Below the pieces are notes generated by a model. That model was not told the origin of the DNA. It ran no database searches and was given only the letters and a program-made list of their open reading frames with translations. DNA of 64,000 nucleotides from Nyssa sinensis (Eukaryota > Streptophyta > Magnoliopsida > Cornales > Nyssaceae), in NCBI GenBank assembly GCA_008638375.1, contig CM018038.1:11913740-11977739 (forward strand), in the 5' to 3' direction. Numbering within the stretch: the stretch's first letter is position 1; each line of letters starts with the position of its first letter. The position numbers were made by a program, and so were the translations under genes. Positions 1-11,504 of this stretch are shown here, piece by piece.

Positions 1-48
1 GCCGAAATCCATTACACTTGATACTAAAACATGTAACACCTATTACAA

Positions 49-834
49 TTATTCATTTGAGTCAGTATCATCATCTGTTCTTGAAATTTCTTTATTCTCG
101 GTACAATACTCTAACAATGTATCATCATCATCATCATCATTAATGAAAGTTGCATCCCTCGGATCTAATTGTGTGGTATTGGTGACGTCGGAAGCTACGA
201 CATGATCTAGTTTTACATCAGTTCCATTCAACCGATACAAAGTAATATCTTTGTGATCATGCCAAACAACACCATCGTGGGCAGATTGAGACTCTTCTAG
301 TAGTGCCTCCTCAATCTTCTCTAAGTCTTCATCTCCCTCGCCAACTTTTAGTACATCATAAACATTTCTAGATTTTATTTTTTAGACAACATGCCAATCA
401 TCTCTGATTTTTGTGTCCCTCAAATAGAAAACTTGGTTTGCTTGAGACACCAAAACATACAGATCATGTTTAAATGTCGTACGTGACGTATTAACACTTA
501 TGAAGTGCTTATCGATCTGCATTCCAGTCTTCTTATTACTTGCATCCCACCAATCACATTTAAAAATATACATAGAATAATCGTAGTAATAATGTAACTG
601 TATGATGTCTTGTAAAACACCATAGTACTCTACAGTTTGTCCTGTGTCACCATCTCCCTGAACAAGGACCCTGCTATTTTGTGTTCGCCGACTGACCTCA
701 CGTTCCCTCGTGTGAAATTGAACACCATCAACAATTAAACCAGTGTAGCAGGATATCCTTTGATCAGGACCACATGCCAAGGAATATAATTGATCATACG
801 CCTCAGGAGATTGTTGGTGGCGTAATAGCTTCAT
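49..834 (-). pseudogene. CACTA transposase, DUF4216 C-terminal region
   Basis: The block 834-382 encodes 150 codons with YYGVLQDIIQLHYY, FKCDWWD and VSQANQVFYLRD, the classic DUF4216 motifs at the C-terminus of plant CACTA transposases. A second open stretch, 240-49, carries an acidic tail (a run of six Asp) and ends at a natural-looking stop at 49-51. The acidic C-terminus after DUF4216 is common in this family. The link between the two blocks is interrupted by a stop near 379-381. The function of DUF4216 itself is not established. This is the end of the transposase gene, so the left terminus should lie not far outside the window. Confidence 0.82.
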
Positions 835-1239
835 CTATTAATTCAATACAAATACAAAATTAATTGAATACAAATGCATTAACTAATACATTTACAATTA
901 ATTGAAACCTATTCTTACACGTTCTCTGAACCACTTTGGAAACAAATTTTGTTGTCTTTGCTCTAGATCATAACTTGATACATGTTCTCTCTGAAGCTCG
1001 ATCGTATGCTCACTGCATAAGATGAGATATGTTATATGTAACATATATTTTTGTACTAACGTAGTATTGCAATGATTTCAATAAACTTACTTAAAATATG
1101 ACAATGTCTCATCACAGTTGTTGAGCATGGTATATTGGGCTTTTTTCAAGTATTGAGGGTAACACCATTCATATATACGGGCACCTATTGGCTACACATT
1201 CTGATTAAACACCGCAAAGCCAGTTCATTGCTGCCCTAG

Positions 1240-2095
1240 ACATCTATTAGAATTTCGCTCTTAACGATTAAACCTTGTCTCAATATCTTCAAAATGCATA
1301 GAGCAGAAGGTGAGACATTCAACATCAACATAAGCCTCAGCAATTGACCCTTCTAGTCGTGCTTTGTTACACACATATTGCTTCAATGTGTGCAAATATT
1401 TATTTTCATAATTAATCAGTTATACATTAAAATAGTTAGGATGGATAGATAACACAATTCATAAAATTAAATGCATCATTCTATTAGATACATCTAATGG
1501 TATTGGACAGGTCCGTCAATTTTTTCCTAATGAGGTAAATGCACAGCTAAATGGACCATTACATCAAAGAAAGCTGGAGGAAAAATCTTTTTCAACTTGC
1601 AGAGGATCACGATAACATCCCTTCGAGCTTTTCAAGTACTTCTAAATTTAACGTCTTCGCACATAATTCTCTAAAGAAGCAGCCCAACTCAGTTAATGTA
1701 GTTGATATATCATCGGTGAGATATCCACATAGTGTAATCGGAAGAAGTCGTTGTAAAAAGACATGGCAGTCATGGCTCTTCAATCCGGATATTTTTTCAT
1801 CTATAACATTTACATACGGAGATATATTCGATGCGTATCCATTTGGGAACTTCACCGATTTAAACCACTTGCAAATCCTCATTTGCTTTGCGGATGATAA
1901 CATATACTGTGTAGGAGGCACGAAATATTTATCACCACTACGTATTAGGTGTAGCTCTTTCCGTATTTTCAACTCCTGCAAGTCCAACCGGGCTTTAACA
2001 GTATCCTTCGTCTTCCCTTCAATGTTCATTAAAGTTCTCAGCGCATTATCATAGATGTTCTTCTTGATGTGCATAACATCCAAATTGTGCCTCAA
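1240..2095 (-). pseudogene. CACTA transposase, DUF4218-type region (frameshifted)
   Basis: The block 2095-1607 begins MRHNLDVMHIKKNIYDN, the hallmark joint between TNP2 and the following DUF4218 region, and is open for 162 codons. Immediately after it (about 1610-1500), a different frame reads a diverged PPAFFDVMVHLAVHLP motif. Around 1400-1270 another frame reads GSIAEAYVDVECLTFCS. These are the expected successive DUF4218 motifs, so the order is kept but frames are broken at least twice. This is decay of the same transposase gene, not separate genes. The plus-strand open frame over the same interval (1551-2054) is a shadow. Confidence 0.82.
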
Positions 2096-2154
2096 CTTAA
2101 GGGTCTCCCACTAGGGCAAATAAAAAAATATGTTTTTCTTCGTCCAATTTAAGT

Positions 2155-2252
2155 CCACATTAATACTCTTCCTCTTCTTAGTACTTGGTATCTTCCCAAA
2201 CCTCCACATTAATACTCTTCCTCTTCTTAGTACTTGGTATTTTCCCAAACCT
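2155..2252. repeat. 49-bp tandem duplication inside the CACTA transposase
   Basis: The stretch beginning CCACATTAATACTCTTCCTC occurs at 2155 and again at 2204, nearly identical over 49 bp. Because 49 is not a multiple of three, the duplication shifts the transposase frame between the zinc-like motif and MRHNLDVMH. Confidence 0.9.
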
Positions 2253-2347
2253 CACTGGTTGGATGAGTGCCAATTGGGCCAACACGTCTTTCCCAAACAA
2301 CAATGGAGGTGACAATATGCACTCAATTTTTCTATCAAAATATGCTT

Positions 2348-3763
2348 CTATTGATTTTTCAAGCCATGTGATGGCGGTAGAAAACGATGATGGCACTTGT
2401 AGCATATCTTCTTTCCATTAGACAAATGTAGGGAACATGCATCCTTATTGCAAATCGGACATACCAGATACCTCTTAGTGCTCCACCCAGACAAGTTCTC
2501 GTAGGCTGAAAAGTCATTAATGGTCCACAGTAACGCTGTATGCAATTGAAATGTCTCATTCTTAGAGACGTCGTATGCCTCCACACCTACCTCTCACAAT
2601 TCCTTTAACTCATCCACTAAAGGACACAAATACACATCAATTTCATTACTAGGACACTTCGGCCCTGGAATAAGCAACGATATGAAGATAAATGGTTCTT
2701 TCATACATTTTCACGGTGGCAAGTTATACGGCACAAGTAACACCAGCCACATGCTATAGGCATTACTCATGTCACCGAACGGATTGAAACCGTCGCTAGT
2801 CAGCCCAAGTCGTACGTTACACGGCTCATTTGCAAACCATTCGTGATTTGTATCAAACTCAGCCCAAGTTTGAAAATCTGCCGAATGCCTACATACATTT
2901 TCCTCAGCAACACACTTATCCTTATGCCACCGCATATCTTCTACCATCTTCTGAGACATGTATAGCCTTTGTATCCTAGGTTTTAAGGAAAAATATCTCA
3001 GTACCTTGTGCGGAATTGTCTTGCTCTTTCCTTCATTAAGCTTGTACCTGGGTTCATGGCACACCGTACACTCCATACGTTGTTCAGCCTCCTTCCAAAA
3101 TAACATGTAATCGTTTTTGCAAGCATGTATGGGAATATACCCAAGGCCCAAATCTCTTAATATTCTTTTCGTCCCGTAATATGATTTCTGAAGGGTCTCC
3201 CTAGTAGGAAGCGTTGCTTTAATCAATTCAATGACCATATTAAATAATTTGTTACTCCATCGGTTGATGGTCTTAATATGAAAGAGTTTCACGAGAAAGT
3301 CCAGTTTCGAACACTTATCACAACCCGGATATAACGGCTGCCTTGCTTCCCTCAACAAGGATTCAAACGCTTTCAATTGTCCTGTGTCACTCCTGTGACT
3401 ACTTGCCCTAGTTGTAGCCCTCTGTAAGTCTATCAGCATTTGTGGCAAGCCTTCGTAACCAACCCCAACATTATCACCAAAGTTATCATCGTCGTCTTCT
3501 TCTTCATCCTCAAATACCACTCGTACATCACGGTGTTCCCTGTGAAATTCTCAATACATATACCTCTTGTCCATCCCGTGTAGGAGTAGGTGCTTTTTGG
3601 CCTCATCTATGTGCATATAATCCCTATTATTATACCTCCTACATGGACATCTTATCCTATTTCTCCCATCTGTAGATGCACGAGCAAATTCAATAAAATC
3701 TTTGATCCCCTTCACATGCCCTGGCAAATGCCTGCCCCTCAAGTCCATCCAACTCTTATCCAT
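2348..3763 (-). pseudogene. CACTA transposase, N-terminal part: transposase-associated domain plus TNP2 core, with stops
   Basis: The start at 3763 opens with MDKSWMDLRG and continues with IRCPCRRYNNR, typical of the transposase-associated (Transpos_assoc) domain. A stop (TGA where the family has Trp) sits at 3551-3553. The same frame then stays open from 3520 to 2714 through an acidic linker and a TNP2 region that includes CHEPRY and ends PYNLPP. A second TGA follows at 2711-2713, again at a conserved Trp position. After a frame change, 2584-2348 carries LLWTINDFSAYENLSGWS and a CPIC..C..H zinc-like motif of TNP2. In CACTA elements this protein binds ends and cuts DNA. Here at least two nonsense changes and one frameshift disable it. 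Confidence 0.88.
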
Positions 3764-5980
3764 ATTCGTCTACCTAATACTAGTAAAAAATGATACTCAT
3801 TATAAATATGAAACATGAATCCTATCACCTCCAACTTCTCTCTAAAGGGTAAGGTGGTCTTATTCCATTCGTGAATGCACAATCTACATTGCAATCTGCA
3901 ATAAATCAAATGTTTGATTCTACTCGGACAAAATTTTGGCAGCATCTCCCACGGTTCTCCAAGTATACGAAATAGACGTTAGCACGCCTAAATATATACC
4001 TAGAGAACAATAGGAGACCGTACTAAAATTTTGTCATAGTGGAATATTCAAGTATGCGCTATTGATTGCAATGCAGATTTATGCATTCCCAAACTGTCCT
4101 CTCTAGACAATTCAAGAATCGATTTTTATACACACGAGCCCAATCGCAATTAAATTTCGCGACAAGATTCATATGTGATGAAAATGACTCTCGAATGGGA
4201 CTAGGCTTACATGAATGCAATTATACATTGAGTTACATGATCATTTAGTTACAAACACTAATCATCTCCAAAAACTTAAGACTAATAATGTGCCCTCACC
4301 AATTGACTAAAAGCTTGCTGACAATATATAAATAGGCCCAATTATTATATATAATGTGCCCTCACCAATTGGCCAAGATATTCACCACATGTAATTTACA
4401 TTGTAGCGCATAGTGCTAACTTGTAATTTATCTTAACCCCTAATCGCATTATGAGAAGGTTAATTATATCTAAAGTGCCAAAAAGAATGGAATAACAATT
4501 GAGGAATATTATGAGTACATACTAGGGTCCAGTGCATATGCATGAGTGCTCATAATTTGGTTACTTTAATATCCTTCGTTTGTAGACATTATATATAAAA
4601 CAAGCACAAAACTTTAATGATGATTAACATGGATAATCATGTTCCACTCTAATCAATTTCATATGTATCCTAGTCCTAGTAAAATGTATAAGTTTCAAGA
4701 ATTTCTCCAACTAATGTATATAGACAAACACTTAACGTATATATTTATTGTCAGAGTTACAACTCAACTCAATTTTAAAAATAATTTTATCCTAATTATT
4801 TGAAATTCATCAATTAATTTTATGATGGATTTAGCTAATAAAATAGATAAAACTATTTTTCTAGAACATTTACCAAAATCTTTATTCTGTTTGTGTGGGA
4901 ATTTGTTTAAAAACCCATCTTACACACTTTTAGTAGTAGCTGGTAAGCTAGGTATTGTTAAATTGGTAGAAACACATGTTCAGTCTTACTATAAGCTCCT
5001 CTTCTTTTCCCTCTAATGGACATGGGTAACCTCAAAAACCAGTGATTTTTTGGATGCATAAGTTGTTGGGCATATTGATTTTCATATGTAAAATATAGTT
5101 TTGATTATACCTAATTTATTTTGATGGTTTCATATGTAATTGATACTGCTTGGGCATTTGTTTATCAGAATAAAACAGTTGTTTGAATTGGTCCTATGAT
5201 TAGTGTGAGATTATGGGAAATATTTTTTTATTGCAAATTTTTTTTTTTTTGGTTTCTTTTCTGATTGAGGCCAGAGGTTTGGGCCTGTTAGTCCAAATAG
5301 TTATAGGAATATGGATAAGGATACAAGGGACTCTTTATGATTTATTTTTACCGAGGCTGTATAATCTCAGTTGTGGCGGTGCCAAACTTGGTTTTATAAT
5401 TCCCATTATGGAGCTACGTTACCTACTCCAACTAATTTATATCATAATGACACCAAAAAAAAACCAAACACATTAATAGTAGCTATATTCCAATGATTGG
5501 TCATTGTTTAAGTTTCACACAAAATTAATAATGGGATGTAGAATCCAACAAATCTAAGGATTAGGAAAGGTTTTTGATAGATTTCTTTGGCAGTTATATC
5601 AGGAGTTTTTTTTTTTTTTTGGGTGTTGGGTGAGTGGTCTTAAGGGGACTTCTTAAGCCCTCCCAAGAAGTCTCACCTACATGGTTTACTTTTAGGATTG
5701 GCTTAATTAACTACTTATGTAAGAGAAAATTAATAAATAGTATAATCAAACTTCAATGCATTTGCTCATGGCTCAAGACCTGCCATATTCTTTGGGATTG
5801 AAATATCAAAATTCCATCAACACATCTATTCCAAACATTTGTTTTTATTATTCACAAAAAAGGACCTGGGCCAACAATCCTAAAATAGGATGGAAGTAAA
5901 GATTGGATCTATGTCGAATCTTTTTAATCCCAGAAGTCCTTTAATTTTTTTGTGACTAAAATATTCCTATATAAATTTTC
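3764..5980. other. Non-coding 5' arm of the CACTA element
   Basis: No convincing coding sequence. A TATA-like GGTATATATTT on the minus strand at about 3990-4000 lies some 235 bp upstream of the transposase start at 3763 and could be its promoter. The open frames at 4822-5016 (+) and 5213-5476 (+) have no recognisable domain. A T-run followed by a GGGACTTCTT/AAGAAGTC inverted repeat occurs at about 5605-5680. Confidence 0.5.
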
Positions 5981-5982
5981 AG

Positions 5983-6595
5983 TGTATCTGATGTAGAACA
6001 GGTTACAACAACAAAAGAATTTAATTCTTAGCACGGAACTGCGTGCGACGCCAGAATGGTCGAAATTGTGTGAAATTTGGTGGGCGACTTGGAATCGACA
6101 TGCTGATCAATAGTCATAGCTTTGCTATGACGCATGCCGTTTTTCGGGCGAATTCCTTCGTTTTGACTGGCAAAAGTGCGTTTTTACTACTTTTAGTAAA
6201 AAATGTGCTGCTTGATTTATTATGGCTACGGTTGACATTTGGAGTTGATTTTTAACCAGATTGCTGCTTAAGCTTAGGACTTTTGATTTATTATTTTTTC
6301 AGAATTTTCCTATTTTTTGGACTTTTTGGTCTTTTTCCTTATTTTAATTATTGCTTTCCTAGTCCTAGTTGAATTAGGGTTTGTTGCCTATATAAAGGCT
6401 TTTCTTTTCATTGTAAGGTTAACTTTCATATAATAAAGAATTTTATTTTCGAGATCTTATTCTCTGTGCTCGTGGATTCGGGTGTGTTACGTTTGTTCGT
6501 GGATTCGGACGATTCTCCAAGAGATAGGCGGTGCCCTATTTCTTTACAAGCTTCCGCTACGTCGTATCTCACTAGTATTTTCTAATAAAATGACA
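5983..6595 (+). repeat. Possible compact LTR or LTR fragment nested in the CACTA arm
   Basis: TATATAAAGG at 6389-6398 is followed about 40 bp later by AATAAAG and then by GC-richer sequence (GTGCTCGTGGATTCGG, repeated in part 30 bp further on). This TATA plus polyadenylation-signal layout is typical of the U3/R/U5 of short plant LTRs. No matching second LTR, PBS or coding region is seen, and the ends and target duplication are not resolved, so a solo or truncated LTR is an inference. Confidence 0.35.
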
Positions 6596-6889
6596 GGTGA
6601 ACAAATGCATATGTTCTAAGAAAAAAATTCAAATTTCTCAAAAACCTTTGATACTGTAATTATTCTTTGGACAAAAAAAATTTATAATATAGATGATGGC
6701 AATCTTAGCGGTTTTGGATAATTTTATCATAAATAAAAAGAAAGTAATATCATACATACCTCTGAAGAATACGATAGAGGCGGGAGAAACTGAGTGCCGA
6801 ATCTAGGGTGTTGATGGAGCAAACCACGAAGGAAGTTTGTTGCTTGCTTGGTTTAAGGTCATACGAATTTTCTCCAAAATCCAAAATGA

Positions 6890-6990
6890 GAAAGAGAGAG
6901 AGAGAGATTCGAGATCGCGCGATACAAAAAGAGAAAGAGCTTTTGAGAGAGAGAGAGAGAGAGCGACTCTGTGAGAGAGAGAAAGAATGA
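6890..6990. repeat. GA-rich microsatellite
   Basis: Interrupted (GA)n and GAAA blocks. They produce long Glu/Arg-rich or Ser/Leu-rich open frames on both strands that are not genes. Confidence 0.85.
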
Positions 6991-7019
6991 ATTGAGGATT
7001 TATAAGGACTTATTAGCGC

Positions 7020-7308
7020 ACTAATAAGTATATGCGTGTCGCTAATGTTCAATCAAAACTATGACGTTTAATTTACGTAATACTATTAGCGATGCCAAAC
7101 CGAACGTCGCTAAAAGCATCAACTATTAGCGACGCACGTCGCTACATGTGCGTCGCTAATAGGTTCGCGCCTATTTTTCGTGTGGAAAACCCCCTTTTGT
7201 GGCTTTTGAGTGACGTACGTGGTGTGCGTCGCTAATAGTGCCCTTTTGCGATGCTTTTTTGGGCGTCGCAAATATTGTGCGTCATAAAAAATATATTTTT
7301 TTGTAGTG
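7020..7308. repeat. CACTA subterminal repeats and right terminus
   Basis: Motifs of the type GCGTCGCTAAT, or its complement ATTAGCGACGC, occur at about 7035, 7085, 7105, 7125, 7145, 7220 and 7262, several as inverted pairs. They end in the terminal TTTTTTTGTAGTG. In CACTA elements such repeats are where the TnpA/TnpD-type proteins bind the ends. Confidence 0.85.
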
Positions 7309-7419
7309 ATATCTTTTTGGAGAAAATTAATTTAAATAATCTTCTATTAAACACTGTCGTTTTGTTACTGTTAAAAACAAATCAAAACGCTACGGTTTAG
7401 TTACCAGATTAATTAAAAC

Positions 7420-7600
7420 AAAAAATGTCACCGTTCTGTGAGTACATTTTTTGGTTTTAGTTTAAATCCAAAATGACGTTGTTTTGCGATTGCTTTAGTT
7501 TGAATTTTGACTAAACAGTCATCTTCACTAAAAACGTCACCATTCTGCGAATCCATTTTTTGGTTTGGTTTAAATCCAAAACGACATCGTTCTCCAGATT
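7420..7600. repeat. About 110-bp spaced tandem duplication
   Basis: AAAAATGTCACCGTTCTGTG.. followed by TTTTTTGGTTT..TTTAAATCCAAAATGACG at 7420-7490 recurs in diverged form at 7530-7600 (AAAAACGTCACCATTCTGCG..). AACGACGTCGTT-like words are scattered here, a pattern common in decayed plant repeats. Confidence 0.65.
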
Positions 7601-8564
7601 AAACACTCTAGTAGACCAAATCACAAAACTTGTGGTTATATCACAGCAAATTCAACAAAATGATATGTCTGTCTCCAGTTTATTTCTTCTGGCACCTGCA
7701 TAAGTGAGATTAATACTGTATAATAGCTTTTATATTATAATAATTCACGAAGAAGCTAATATGGTACAAATCAAGAAGGAATAATAAACATAACTAAAGT
7801 TAAGTATACAAATATGATGGTGAAACTTCTCAATAAATGGAATAGAATACAGTGAGAGTGTGGTAAAACTTTTCCCTAAAACTTGGTTGTGTCAAAGATG
7901 GAGGAAGGGCAAATATCTGAGCTAGTGGAGCATAGAGATTAAAGGACTTAGAGTGAAGAACTACCTTTTTTTTTTTTTTTTGCAGCTAAATACTCTATCT
8001 ATTGGTGTTGTACTTAGTGTCATATCATTTCACAACTAATTCCAACTTTCAAACTTAGATGAAAGAAGAAGATTGCATTAGGTAGCAGATAGTTATCATA
8101 AAATTCTGTCAAAACTCATATGAACATAAATTCAAAGAATGTGACAGAATTTATATAGTCAACTTCAAATAATTAAGATAAAGGCTTTGTTGACTTTAGT
8201 TGAGCCAAATACTCTATTGGAGCATAGATGTGGACAAGTGTTTGAAGGCAACGGACTATCCTAAAAAATGTGCTCCAATGAAAAAGTTATTTCATGAACC
8301 CGTCACATGTGTAATAATTTTAGCAATACAGTAGATCTCATATAAAACCTATAAAATACTTAAATCATAAAGGTCATCACACTATATAATGAATTCATGA
8401 AATAATTTTTCCTCTCGAGGATCATCCTTTTGACCTATTTCAAGAAAAAATATTCAAAATCTAATTCCCTTTGTACCACTGGATAGTGCGAACACAGGGT
8501 TAACCATCTAAAGCACGAGAGGCCAAGTCCATTGAGACAAAATCAGAACAACTGATTAATGAAA

Positions 8565-8740
8565 TCACCAAGCCACAAGGAGAAGAATCACAACCTTCAA
8601 CAATACATGCTACCATCTTAGAGATCCCCCTTTTAAACTTGCAATCTAAACTCTTTCATTAAGAAAAATCATAACTGAATAATAAATCACCAAGCCACAA
8701 CGAGAAGAATCACTGCCTTCAACAATGCATGCTACCATGA
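8565..8740. repeat. Direct repeat of about 55 bp, 121 bp apart
   Basis: AAATCACCAAGCCACAAGGA.. at about 8563-8617 and AAATCACCAAGCCACAACGA.. at about 8685-8738 match apart from a few substitutions. Origin unknown. Confidence 0.8.
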
Positions 8741-9724
8741 TATATCTGTACCGTCATCCTTTCCTAGACAGAATAGGTACTTGAATCTACACCTACCTGA
8801 CCTGACACAGGCTTGGCATCTCATAACCTCTTCAACCGAAAGAATGAGAATTAGCCCTACAATATTTTAATATAATCCCTTCCTCCAGGCAAGATCCACA
8901 AGCATTTTCATGTCCCATTAATGTTCATAATCTTGTATCAACTTTTTTAAGCTGGAAAGCTTTGATCAACACTCCAAAAGATCCTGGGCCAGTAGTTGTA
9001 TCTTGTGAGAAAGCCAGAAAGACAAGGGCATAACTACGAAGCTTTTCTCACTTGTCAATCAATACTATCCTGTCCAAGAATGAGATGGCAACTTTTGTCA
9101 GGCAAAAAATGCAGCTAACAGTCCTAAAACCCAAAATTATTGGTGATGCCATGCACTAAATTCCCAAGTTCTGAATTAGGAACATCCAGTGAATTCGTCA
9201 AGATTTCAAATAAAATTTCAAATCAACCTCAGTGCCTTAAAGATCCCAGAAGGCACAAAGAGAATTTTTAGACATCAAGCAACTGTGTTACACCTCTCTC
9301 TTCCCCACAATCCTAGCTGAACTTTGCTTCTTCTAAATACCACATAGACAGGCATCTTGGGACTTTTCATCTGACTGATCAAAATCATCCAAGGAGTTCT
9401 CCAATGGTGGCTTGAAGAGCAAGTAATTCCCATTCTTGGAAAATAATGATGTGTTTGACTTCTCATCATCTAATGATGGGTTCCTGACCTGGAATCCATG
9501 TGCATATCAAACAATCTATGCCTACCCTAGATTTCAAACCCCTTGTGTTTTTGGAGACCTTACTAGGCGAAGCATAACAAATGACTTTGACACCAGGAAA
9601 TCTAGAAGAAAATCCATGTCCACCTAGAAATTTGGATCCTGCATGGCCAATGTTACTATCATTCTGAAACAATCAGTTCCATTTTCTATTTGACAATGCA
9701 AAGCCTATAAAAGTCTAAAATTCT

Positions 9725-9894
9725 TGTTGGAATTAGGAAATTTATCCTATTTTAGGTCATGTTGACCATCTTTTATTTTTTCTATATTTCTTTGATTTCC
9801 TTTCCTTCTTTAGTTAGGAATGTATTGTATATATATATATATATATATGAGGTTGTAGTAATCAGAATATACATCTTTTTTCCAAATTTCTTTT
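9725..9894 (+). repeat. Copia 5' LTR (170 bp)
   Basis: Starts TGTTGGAATTAGG and ends TTTCTTTT, directly abutting the PBS. It contains a TA microsatellite at 9829-9848. The end is TT rather than CA; the boundary is fixed by the match to the 3' LTR and by the ATTCT target duplication. Confidence 0.9.
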
Positions 9895-9907
9895 TGGTAT
9901 CAGAGCC
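9895..9907 (+). promoter_or_regulatory. Primer-binding site, initiator Met-tRNA type
   Basis: TGGTATCAGAGCC is the standard plant copia PBS complementary to the 3' end of initiator methionine tRNA. It immediately follows the LTR. Confidence 0.92.
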
Positions 9908-10283
9908 TAAAAAAGCTCTCTTTCTTTCCCCCTCCCAATCTAACCTATCCACCCCCCATCACCTAGCCACTACCGCACCACCCGTGAGTTCCCAGGACCC
10001 CCCTGGTCCTTCACGCAGCCTCTGTGCTGCACCTGTTGGTCTCCTTGGCCCGTCTGTGATGTTTGTGATGTGTTAGAGCCTCTCTATGCTCCTCTTCTAT
10101 TGTCTGGCTAGCCGAGTGTCAGGCTGCCCGTGTCTAGTAAGCTATTTTCTGTCCGGCTGTGTCAGGCTGCCTGCGTCGGTAAGCCATTTTCTGTCCGGCT
10201 GTGGTTCTTTTGTTGCCGTTTCGTTATCCACCTTTGTTTCTCGACTGTTCGTTCCAGTTTTTTTTTTTTTTTGTACTTGTCTC

Positions 10284-11504
10284 ATGGCTGATTTAAGTAA
10301 GAATGTTGTTTCTGCTAATCGTCCGACTTCTGTGGTTGCTCATCCCGATCTTTCTCTTGGCCAGTATACACCGACTCAACGTGTCACAAGCGTGTTATTA
10401 AATAAAAAAAAACTTTCATACTTTGTCTCGCACTTTCCGCCTCTTTCTCGGTGAAAAACACAAGACCAGGTGGATTCTTGGAAAGATGTCGAAACTATCC
10501 GAATCTAACCCCTCATTTGAATAATGGGATATGGACAACTGTATCATTTTAGGTTGGATGTTCAACTCAATGGAGGAGAGGATCTATAATTGTTCATGTA
10601 TCATGAGACTATCCATGGTCTGTGGTCTGCCTTGTCTAAGATGTACGCCCATGCACACTGTGATTCTCGAATTTTTGAGCTTTATCGGGATATATCTCAT
10701 GCCTCCCAAGCCACCTTAGGCCTATCGGTTGCCGACTTCTTTGGTTATCTCCAGACTAGATGGGAGGAGTTGGCTCAGTATGAGCCCCTTAGTGACTTTA
10801 CCACTGATGGTGACGTTGAGTCCAAATGTCTTGATCGTAGGCATGCATATCAGTTTCTGATGGGTTTGAAACCTAAGTTTGAGGCTTTTAGGGCTCAAAT
10901 TTTGAACATTTCTCCTATGCCTTCTCTTTATGAGGCGTTTACTACCGTAGATGGCGATGAGCGTCGGCACCGTCTTATTCCTCCGATTTCAACTTCACAA
11001 ATTAAGATATCTCCTCATGTTCCTAATCAGATGGCCTTTGCTGCTTCTTCGGACTCCTGTCCGACAGGTAACCGTCCTTATTGTCAGCACTGCCACAAGC
11101 CTGGCCATGTCATTGATCGCTGCTTTGATCTCCATCCTGAGTTAAAGAAGGGTTATTCCAATAACCGGAACCAGGGGAATCAAGGGAACCAAGACCGAGG
11201 AAAATGGGCTCCTCATACAAGTGCCATTGCCGATACTGCACCAGCTCCAGCCATTTTAGATTATAGCCAGCTTCAGGCACACCTTAGCTTAGGTTCTGCT
11301 CCTCTAGGAACTACCTCATCTGCTAGTCCCACGGTTACACTTGCTACAGGTATCCCTATTGCTCTTCATGTTAAGTCAGGCCATCCCACTTGGATTTTGG
11401 ATTCTGGAGCTAATAATCATATGACTGGTGAGTTATCCATTTTGTCTTCTCCAGTTACTCATGTTGTTCAGTTTGTCTGTATTGCCGATGGGTCATCTAT
11501 CTAG
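10284..11504 (+). pseudogene. Copia gag plus start of protease (frameshifted, nonsense)
   Basis: A likely original start MADLSKNVVS lies at 10284, following an untranslated leader. The frame is lost near 10410 in an A-run and recovered at about 10590 after a further shift. From there 304 codons encode a UBN2-type gag, a CCHC zinc knuckle (CQHCHKPGHVIDRC, about 11086-11127) and the aspartic protease start WILDSGANNHMTG at about 11390-11430. A TAG at 11502-11504 interrupts the protease. The product in an active element packages RNA and cuts the polyprotein. The open stretch before 10284 is leader, not protein. Confidence 0.88.

Larger units (their letters stand above)
1..7308 (-). mobile_element. 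CACTA (En/Spm) DNA transposon, decayed, left end outside window
   Basis: Transposase fragments in the order expected of plant TNP2-type CACTA elements run leftwards from 3763 to 49. The right end at 7303-7308 reads GTAGTG, the complement of the CACTA terminus, preceded by a T-run. The 290 bases before it carry repeated GTCGCTAA/TTAGCGAC motifs in both orientations, as expected of CACTA subterminal repeats. The left terminus is not in the window, so the 3-bp target duplication cannot be checked. The coding part has several stops and frameshifts, so the element is not autonomous. The long 3764-7020 arm probably holds a nested LTR fragment. Confidence 0.85.
7309..9724. other. Intergenic region, no supported gene
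   Basis: AT-rich sequence with two short duplications listed separately. Minus-strand open frames at 9275-9469 and 9466-9672 lie in less AT-rich DNA and could be exon or UTR debris, but no family is recognisable. Confidence 0.5.

Noticed and set aside
5213..5476. Possible small membrane protein gene on the plus strand
   Set aside because: Hydrophobic frame comes from T-rich DNA; no homologous family, promoter or splice context, and it lies in the CACTA arm.
6750..7052. Ser/Leu-rich minus-strand open frame and its plus-strand counterpart
   Set aside because: Both are generated by a GA microsatellite and CACTA subterminal repeats.
9275..9672. Overlapping minus-strand open frames as a disrupted host gene
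   Set aside because: Base composition is slightly gene-like, but no conserved motif or clear splice signals could be supported.
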